NCBI RefSeq assembly: GCF_032854445.1 | Contig: NC_088306.1 | Location: forward strand, 5,264,373 to 5,328,372 | Direction: 5' to 3' | Length of the DNA: 64,000 bases | Source of the DNA: Liolophura sinensis | Lineage: Eukaryota; Mollusca; Polyplacophora; Chitonida; Chitonidae | Shown here: positions 57,610-64,000 of the stretch, piece by piece | How the letters are laid out: every line of letters begins with the position of its first letter | How positions within the stretch are numbered: position 1 is the stretch's first letter | Program-made: the position numbers and the translations under genes | Notes under the pieces: model-generated | Databases searched by the model: none | What the model saw: the letters and a program-made list of their open reading frames with translations, nothing else | What the model was told of the DNA's origin: nothing

Positions 57610-58225
57610 ACAAAATGTGAACATTTTACAAGTGTTAAAATCCCACATGTTCGATGCACATGCAAAACAGCGGCGGCGGCATCTTAGAATGTTACGTTGT
57701 TTAATGATTAATTAATTGCAGGGTGTGAAATAATGTCAGATTACCAGATCTTTTTTCATATATGGTGCAAAACGCGACATATGAATGTGTTATTGTGACA
57801 AAGGACATTGTTCACTCATTCTGTAAAGTGTTAAATTTGTGACACTTTAGTATGTGCGTTTTCTGGCCCGCCATCATTGCCAATATGTTAGATTTAACAT
57901 TAAAATTATATATAACATTTGAGTTTTGAGATACTAAGCCTACCGGAATATATATAGATAAACCCTTTGATTGGCGGATTGATTGAGTGAATGTCTATAT
58001 ACTGATCAAACTACTCTCCAAGCTAAAATCATGCAGTAAACGGATTAAATACAGCCTTCAAGATAGAGACACAAAGAGTTATGTTTTGATGAATAACTGA
58101 AAAGTGAGATTTTCATTTCACAAGAAAATTAATATCAGTGCCCGCACCTGATAGAAAGTGGGATAAGTGTTTTATTTTTTCGCCAATCTTGTTTAACAAT
58201 GTTTGTCAGCATTCTAATTGACGGA
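57610..58225. other. Probable intron, nothing recognised
   Basis: AT-rich, no exon with EGF or YWTD features found on the minus strand. Confidence 0.35.
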
Positions 58226-58526
58226 GTCATGGCATTTTTCTGCTGGTTCTTCCTATTCCGTCACCTAGAGACAACCGAATTATAACGTTTGTTCGGATTT
58301 TATCGATGTCAACCAAAGAGAACAGGATTATAACCACTGATCCGCTTTTTTCGCCGTCACCCAAAGACAACCGAGTTATCACCATTGACTGGCCTTTCTC
58401 GCCATCACCCACAGACAACCGAGTTATCACCATTGTCCGGCTTTTTCTGTCGAAATCCAAAGACAATTAAACGACTTATCAACATTGTTCTGCTTTTCTC
58501 GTCGTCACCCACAGACAACCGAGTTA
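58226..58526. repeat. About 60-bp minisatellite, left part
   Basis: Five diverged units with CACCCACAGACAACCGAG and TTATCACCATTG. Continues at 62398-62465 after the transposon. Confidence 0.85.
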
Positions 58527-58560
58527 AGGTCCGTTTATACAGAGCGCGAACGTGAACGCG
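58527..58560 (+). repeat. Harbinger terminal inverted repeat, left
   Basis: AGGTCCGTTTATACAGAGCG followed by CGAACG and GAACGCG motifs. Pairs with 62364-62397. Confidence 0.95.
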
Positions 58561-58848
58561 AACGCGAACGCGGTTTTTCGTCCTGGAATGGTATAGTCAT
58601 TTTATAATGGAACCGTTCAAATAGAGTGCGAACGCGAAAGCGAACAAATATTTGTTCGCGCGAACGACCGCCGAGATTGCCCCCAGAGCGAATTTTTCAG
58701 AACGCCGCGGCGGATTTCTTGCTATCAGGTTGTATCAACCAATCAGGAAGTACCACCTCCCATTGCATCATTTCCAAAAATAGAAACTTGTAGGCATGGC
58801 TTTTCCAAGAAAACGCTACTCATAACCAGTCTACGTTGCTTGTAGGGT

Positions 58849-59002
58849 ATGGCCGATGCCGAGAAGATGGATAAAAAGGAAGTCATGATTTTAGAAGTGG
58901 CAAAAAATACGGTTTTGTTCGACAAATCTGATAAAGCTTACAAAGAGACAGTCAAAAAGAAAGATATTTGGAATGCAATTGGAGAGAAAATTGGACTGAC
59001 AG
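58849..59002 (+). CDS. Harbinger accessory protein, exon 1 (MADF domain start)
   Basis: Starts ATGGCCGATGCC (MADAEKMDKKEVMILEVA) and continues KKKDIWNAIGEKIGLTG. The donor is ACAG|GTCTGT. It joins in phase to 60555, completing Gly. The N-terminal half of a MADF/SANT-like DNA-binding domain is visible (ILEVA, W-N-A-I-G). Without splicing, the frame stops three bases into the intron. Confidence 0.85.
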
Positions 59003-59603
59003 GTCTGTGATTGAAATTAATTTCAATTTATTTTGCCTCTGTCAACAATGGTATGAAACTAACATAATTGTATGTACCAATTCAATTATTAAACACGTTT
59101 TAACTTTCATGTTAGCAGTCATCATAATGACACCATTTTAGCTCTGAGAGAACTACAGGTACGTCGAAAAAAAAATAGAATATGATGGAAATGCTTAATA
59201 TTTTTTTAGATAATATTTTTTTCTGATTTCAATGACAATGTCCTACCAATTAGCAAAATTTCAAGAACAACTGTTTGAAATATTTAACACTTTATGTAAT
59301 AAATCCTCAAAATGTATGATTTATACTTTCTGAACCAACTGACAAAAATATTGACCATTTTCATAATATTCTAATTTTATGAGACGTACCTGTATATGAA
59401 GGAATTACGATATTATAAAGCCTGCGTCTCACACTGACAGATCTGATACACAGGAATACAATAAACACAGGCAATCTGTTTGTCTGTCTGTTCTCGTTAT
59501 TGTCTAGACAGAGCTGTGAATGATATTATCTTCTTTGGGGAAATTGACTGTTGTCACACTTTGTTTAAAACGTCCTCTGAATGTGTGGATGCATGTCTAT
59601 GTC

Positions 59604-60506
59604 CTAATTGGCATGTCCAAAGCATTCTTCCATTTGCCATGTGACTGTTCCTGCTGGGGAACCGAAATAGTTTTTGAACTGTTCTCGCACCTCAATGGCT
59701 GCATCCCTAGGTCGATGGCCTTCTCGCCTGAAAGGCCTCAATACACCATCGTGGATGTCTGTTTCCATGGCCTCCACGTCAGCCCCGTGTGCACCGACCT
59801 CCAGTTCACCACACAGCATGTTATGTAAAACTATGCTTGCTTTCACTGCACACTCCACATTTTCAGGTGACAGAGAGAGTTTTCTGTGATACATTCTCCA
59901 CCGATTTGCCAGTATGCCAAACGCGTTTTCAGAGATTCTCCTTGCTCGCGATAGTCTGTAATTATAAATCCGCCTTGCATCATTCAGATGAGAACCTGGG
60001 TACGGGCGCATCAAATTGGTCATGAGCGGGAAGGCTTCATCTCCTACTATTACATGAGGACAGGGTTGATCATCCACGATTAATGGTTTGTCATCCGGTA
60101 GGGCAAGCGTTTTGTTTTGCATCTTTCGAAACAATGCAGTGTTTTTGAAAACGCCAGAATCACTGTTTGACCCGTATGAACCAATATCCACAAATGTAAA
60201 ACGATACCGATAATCCACGAGGGCCAGAAGAACGATTGAGAAAGATTTTTTGTAATTGAAGTATTTACTTCCTGAATCAATACGTGCTTTCCATCTAAAG
60301 CACCTATGCAGTTTGGGAACTGCCATCTTTCACGAAATCCCCTTTCAGTTTGCCGCCACATTTCTTGAGTTGGCTGAGGTAGATGAATTGGTTGTAGTTG
60401 ATTCCAAATCGACTCGCATACTTCACGTACGATTGCTGCCACTGTCGCAACCCCCACACGGTAACTCGATGCTATGGTGTGGTAGGAATCCCCAGTTGTC
60501 AAGAAC
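59604..60506 (-). pseudogene. Harbinger transposase, exon 2 (frameshifted)
   Basis: Acceptor TTTGCTTTCAG. It encodes FLTTGDSYHTIASSYRVGVA, FPNCIGALDGKHV (first catalytic Asp, near 60293), VDIGSYGSNSDSGVF (second Asp), IVGDEAFPL, YRLSRARRISENAFG (catalytic Glu) and ends FGHAN. Near 60273-60277 the frame changes, directly after GKHVLIQ. Family alignment implies a lost segment of about 16 bases. All three acidic residues survive but in two frames, so this copy should not make full-length transposase. Confidence 0.9.
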
Positions 60507-60554
60507 CTGAAAGCAAACAAAAGATATTAATAGAGATCTGCATTTCTGTTTCAG

Positions 60555-61288
60555 GTAAAGAAGTGGAAACTCGTTGGAAGAATGTGCGTGATGGCTTTTC
60601 TAAATATAAAAGGAAGCTGAAATGCCAGAGCGGGGATGCAGCTAAACCAGTCAAGGAATACAAGCACGCAAAAGCTCTGTCCTTTCTAACCCCCTACTTG
60701 GGTGACAGACCCACCAGCAGCAACTTGACAGAGGGATCAGATGAGGACCCATTGCCACCAGACACCTTCTCTGACGAAGAAGATGATGCAAGTCAAATAT
60801 CTGACATCCAGCCACGACATGATCGACCAGTTACACCACTGAGCACCAGTGTTGCCTCCTCAAGTCAGTCCAAGCGAAAACAAAGGCGCACTCAGGATGA
60901 TTTGGACGCCACCTTATGTCACTATTTGAAGAAGAAGTCACGTACTCCTGAGAAAAGAGAGGAAAAGCAAGATGATGTGGATCTGTTCCTTCTGTCAATG
61001 GCCGGAACAATCAGAAAGCTCCCTGCACGTAAACGGACCGAGGTTAAGTTTAAAATACATAGCGTCGTACATCAAGCGGAAATGCAGTGCTGCTTCCCTG
61101 AAATGTCGACACCAGTTGATATGCAGCCCATGAGTGAACTTCCGAATTTGACCTACACCCGATGCATGACATCTCCTGCGCATGACATGCAGCCAATGGG
61201 CAGCCAGCCCACCGTCAGAAGCAACTTGGAATCAACCTTTCAGGGCTTCCAGTCGTACTCCCAGTTTCTGGACTCTCAGGGATCGTGA
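60555..61288 (+). CDS. Harbinger accessory protein, exon 2 (MADF end, BESS motif)
   Basis: Acceptor TTTCTGTTTCAG. It encodes KEVETRWKNVRDGFSKYKRK, YKHAKALSFLTPYLG (end of MADF), an acidic Ser/Asp-rich linker, a basic stretch KRKQRRTQDDL, then DDVDLFLLSMAGTIRKLP with KFKIHSVVHQAEM, a BESS-like protein-interaction motif. Total protein 295 residues, frame intact. In this superfamily the accessory protein brings transposase to the element ends and the nucleus (family knowledge). AATAAA occurs at 61640 and 61696. Confidence 0.9.
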
Positions 61289-61729
61289 TGACCACAAGGG
61301 CATCTTTGTTTCTTTGAGTTATTATAATTTTAAATTGCAGATGACAATTTTAAGGAAATATTTAGATTTAGGAAAATATTGCTAAACAAAATGAGAAACA
61401 CATAACAGTGTTTATGCTAATTTTGAACATTTGAACTGTTTTCATCAAGTTGCGATGGAAAGGAAATGTTATTGTTTTCATTTTGAACTGTTTCAGTCAA
61501 GATTCGATTGAACAAACTGTAATTATTTTCATTTTGGGCATTTGAATCGATAATACAATAATTACGATTATTTTTACTACTGCTTCTTTTTCACTCGAAC
61601 CTGTTATAAAGATTTACTGCACTGAACACAAGCATACATAATAAATGTTTGAAATGCTATTCAAGTATTGTTTTAGTTAACGAATGCATTGTATAAATAA
61701 AATCTTTTAATTATAATTTTACACGTTTT

Positions 61730-61815
61730 TTTTGGTTTTGTTTTTTTGTTTTGTTTTTTTTTTGTTTTGTTTTGTTTTTTGTTGTTTTTTTTTTGTTTTT
61801 TTTCTTTTTTTAATT
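61730..61815. repeat. T/G low-complexity tract
   Basis: Runs of TTTTTTG and TTTTGT within the transposase intron, downstream of the accessory-gene poly(A) signals. Confidence 0.9.
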
Positions 61816-61925
61816 ATTTTTCCATCCTTGTCAATGCGTGTCTGCTACAGTATTTCCCACTGAAATATAAACATTGCAGATCCAAAATTAACTTATTATA
61901 GGGAAAACACTGAAACTTTACTTAC

Positions 61926-62227
61926 CTCAAACAAATGGCCAGCCGTTCTCTTGGGGTGATGGCCTTCTTCCAGTTAGTATCTTGTTTGCAAATGTCGCCT
62001 CGAATTAATTCCAAAATGTAGTCAAATTGCTCCTCAGTCATTCGAAAATATTGCTGAAATTTTGCAGGATGAAAATACAGTTCTTGGACGAGGTGGTGGT
62101 ACTCTCCATATTCACTTCTTCTCTGTAAAATTTCATGCACGGACACACGCCTCTTTCTCTTTCTACGCTGTTTTGTGTATAAATACAGAGCTATGATCTC
62201 CTCCGTGTCTGACTCTGCCTGTGCCAT
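61926..62227 (-). CDS. Harbinger transposase, exon 1
   Basis: Starts MAQAESDTEEIIALYLYTKQ, then a basic stretch RRKRKRRVSVHEIL, then YHHLVQELYFHPAKFQQYFR, QFDYILELI, and PRERLAICLR at the donor GTAAGT. It joins in phase to 60506 to give CLRFLTTGDSY, the conserved helix-turn-helix region before the DDE core. This exon is intact. Confidence 0.9.
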
Positions 62228-62363
62228 GATCCAGAATGACAAAATTTTAACTCTCACAACAAGAAAAAGGCGAGCCGCCTGGAAAGCTGTCGATGGTTTT
62301 CCGCGCTCTATTTGAACGGCCAAACTGCTAAAAAGTCGCGTTCGCGTTCGCGTTCGCTTTGGC

Positions 62364-62397
62364 CGCGTTCGCGTTCGCGCTCTGTATAAACGGACCT
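62364..62397 (-). repeat. Harbinger terminal inverted repeat, right
   Basis: Ends GCTCTGTATAAACGGACCT, followed by the TTA duplication at 62398-62400. Confidence 0.95.
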
Positions 62398-62465
62398 TTA
62401 TCACCATTGTTCGTCTTTTTCTCGCCGTCACCCAAAGACATCCGAGTCATCACCACTGTTCTGGA
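62398..62465. repeat. Minisatellite, right part after the transposon
   Basis: Resumes exactly where the left part stopped: TTATCACCATTGTTC, then the CACCCAAAGACATCCGAG unit start. Confidence 0.85.
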
Positions 62466-62669
62466 GGCTGGCAATGGCGGAGCGGAAATTTACGCCCCCT
62501 CCACTCGGAAATAAGCCCAGTGAAACTAACATTCTGCCCTACAGCCGAAAATATGAAGGATTCACTGGAGGAGTTTGGTTCAGCTTAATAATTAGAGTTT
62601 TTCAGTTACTCACATACGCAATAGCATTAGAATTATGGAGTCATGACAACTTCGTTTACACGCACATAC

Positions 62670-62719
62670 CTTGACATTTTAAAACCACGACTAGAACACA
62701 GACATGAATGTGAGTGGGC
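62670..62719 (-). CDS. Tentative upstream LRP-like exon (second half of an EGF)
   Basis: Acceptor TTTATCACAG, donor GTATGT, 50 bases. It encodes AHSHSCLCSSRGFKMS, with the C-x-C-x5-G-F spacing of an EGF second half, phase 0 in, matching the tentative exon at 63913-63986. It leaves phase 2, which does not fit the exon at 57598, so at least one exon is missing or the call is wrong. Confidence 0.35.
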
Positions 62720-62905
62720 CTGTGATAAAGAGGCCACATGGTAATGGAGCCCAGTGAACTTAATACATCTGAAGCAGGTTATACGATACCAGCGCGGATA
62801 TGCATAACTCCAATGTTATTTCTCGTTCTTCGAACTTAATCCGGCAACATACGATCCTGTAAGTGCGTGGCACTCGTACATTTCTACCACTAATGTTGTT
62901 TCATT

Positions 62906-63147
62906 GAGTGAGTGAGTGTTTAGGGTTTAACGTCGTAGTGAACAATGTTTCACTGATCTGTCTCCTCTATGCTGAAGCGATATATAAACACTCTTTACAC
63001 AAGAGGTTCTGGTTCGGTCCAGTTCGATGGCCAGCACAACAGTATCAATACTGTGACCACTTTGAGCTCAACTCCAGCTCATGTACGTTCGTTTCCTCCA
63101 CGGCCGTATGTATCGGGAGATCTGATAGTAACCTGCGGGAGACGAAG
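62906..63147 (+). mobile_element. SINE fragments
   Basis: 62906-62945 is a family-2 3' end fragment (GAGTGTTTAGGGTTTAACGT). 63050-63147 resembles a broken family-1 body. Confidence 0.6.
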
Positions 63148-63515
63148 GGCCTCAGTGGCCCTCGTGGTTAGCAGGCAAAGACCCAGGAGCCTCTCAACAA
63201 CGTGGTTGCTGTGAGTTCAAGTCAAGTTCATGCAGGCTTCCTCTCCGGTCGTATGTGGGATTAAGGTCTGCCAGCAACCTGGCGATGGGTTTCCTAAAGG
63301 CACTGCCCAGTTTCCTCCCATCATAATACTGGCCACCGTCTTGTACGTGAAATATTCTTGAGTACGGCGTAAAACACCAATCAAATAAATAAATAAATAG
63401 TAGTCTGCGCATGATCATGTGTTTCACCCTGACACTGGCTAGTTTCCTCTCACCATAGGATTGGTCGTATAAGTGAAATTTTCTTGAGTACCGTGTAAAA
63501 CACCCATGAAACTGA
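63148..63515 (+). mobile_element. SINE family 1 plus a second partial copy
   Basis: Head GGCCTCAGTGGCCCTCGTGG, body CATGCAGGCTTCCTCTCCGG, tail ACACCAATCAAATAAATAAA near 63390. A second, body-and-tail-only copy follows to about 63515. Confidence 0.85.
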
Positions 63516-63544
63516 TAAATTCTATCCTCATCGGGTGGTGCATA

Positions 63545-63725
63545 AATCTAATCTGCGTCGAAACAGACATTCGTATAGGCCTACCAGCCGTCAACCAATA
63601 CGAACCTTCCAGGTCAATAATCGCAAGACCAATTCCCAAAACGACCTTTAACACAATCCACCAAAGAACTAAGAACGCATGTAAAGTAGGAAACGAGGAC
63701 GGAATCATGCAAAGACAAGGAGTCA
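63545..63725 (-). repeat. Dispersed repeat, minus orientation
   Basis: Reverse complement of the element at 56930-57095, with a third partial copy at 43740. Confidence 0.7.
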
Positions 63726-63912
63726 ATAGTTTTCAATGATGTTGGAAAGAAAAGATTGTTCTAGGCGACTGATTGAAATCAGTATTCAAATCGTGTACCA
63801 TGCTATATATATATTTATATATCCAACGTGGCGACCGAGATCAACCCGATGAATATAAGGTTCAGGGCAGAGTGCCAAAGATTCTGGACGTTCTGTCCAT
63901 GTTGATACTCAC

Positions 63913-63986
63913 TGTAAAACTTAAGGAACTTAGAGTGGAGGCGTTTGGTGAAATAATCTTGACACACCAGTTTTTGCAGTTAGGAT
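63913..63986 (-). CDS. Tentative upstream LRP-like exon (first half of an EGF)
   Basis: Acceptor TTTAACAG, donor GTGAGT, phase 1 to 0. It encodes PNCKNWCVKIISPNASTLS then SLSFT, resembling the first part of an LRP-type EGF. If real, the gene extends past the window and the Harbinger element is intronic. Confidence 0.4.
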
Positions 63987-64000
63987 CTGTTAAAGGTTAT

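Larger units (their letters stand above)
58527..62397. mobile_element. PIF/Harbinger DNA transposon, complete
   Basis: 3871 bp. Terminal inverted repeats begin AGGTCCGTTTATACAGAGCG and match over about 34 bases with one mismatch (58527-58560 and 62364-62397). TTA is duplicated at 58524-58526 and 62398-62400, the usual three-base target of this superfamily. A second inverted pair (CCGTTCAAATAGAG type) lies at 58613-58630 and 62302-62319. GAACGCG motifs cluster at both ends and may be transposase binding sites. It carries both genes normal for the superfamily: a DDE transposase and a MADF/Myb-like DNA-binding protein. Confidence 0.95.

Noticed and set aside
59520-59889. Plus-strand frames over the transposase exon
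   Set aside because: Shadows of the minus-strand DDE exon with no domain character of their own.
60398-60554. Plus-strand frame upstream of the accessory exon 2
   Set aside because: It is antisense to the transposase exon and intron. The real join is to exon 1 at 58849-59002, in phase.

Overview
This is eukaryotic nuclear DNA, most likely from a lophotrochozoan invertebrate. The mollusc-type SINE repeats point that way, but I cannot confirm the taxon from the sequence alone. The window is repeat-rich. Genes are split into small exons with GT-AG introns, and there are no long open frames apart from a transposon and frames opened by tandem repeats.

Left part (1-22.5 kb): tandem arrays (30 bp, about 35 bp, about 38 bp), two diverged copies of a tandem segmental duplication (about 1.7-8.9 kb and 10.7-14.5 kb), several tRNA-derived SINEs, inverted-repeat elements, and one isolated minus-strand exon-like fragment of ribonucleotide reductase large subunit (15638-15832). 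I see no complete gene here.

Central part (22.5-57.6 kb): one large minus-strand gene. I could rebuild 26 consecutive exons from splice sites, reading phase and domain pattern. Every exon-exon phase matches, from 57598 down to a stop at 22569, followed by a poly(A) signal. The 1255 residues encoded here are three YWTD beta-propeller plus EGF-like modules (LDL receptor-related protein type), then one sushi/CCP domain, then a long glycine-rich domain and the stop. No LDL-receptor class A repeats and no transmembrane segment follow the propellers, so the C-terminus looks extracellular or secreted. The 5' end is missing; two tentative exons at 62.7 and 63.95 kb suggest the gene continues beyond the right edge. 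Many introns carry their own minisatellite. One array, of about 33 units of 64 bp, has grown out of the 3' end and splice donor of a propeller exon. Other introns hold SINEs, MITE-like palindromic elements and an inverted, decayed copy of one exon.

Right part (57.6-64 kb): a complete PIF/Harbinger DNA transposon (58527-62397) with terminal inverted repeats and a TTA target duplication. It sits inside a minisatellite whose other units show the empty site. It carries a MADF/BESS-type accessory gene on the plus strand and a transposase on the minus strand, interlocked so that exon 2 of each lies inside the intron of the other. The transposase reading frame is broken by a frameshift just after its first catalytic aspartate.
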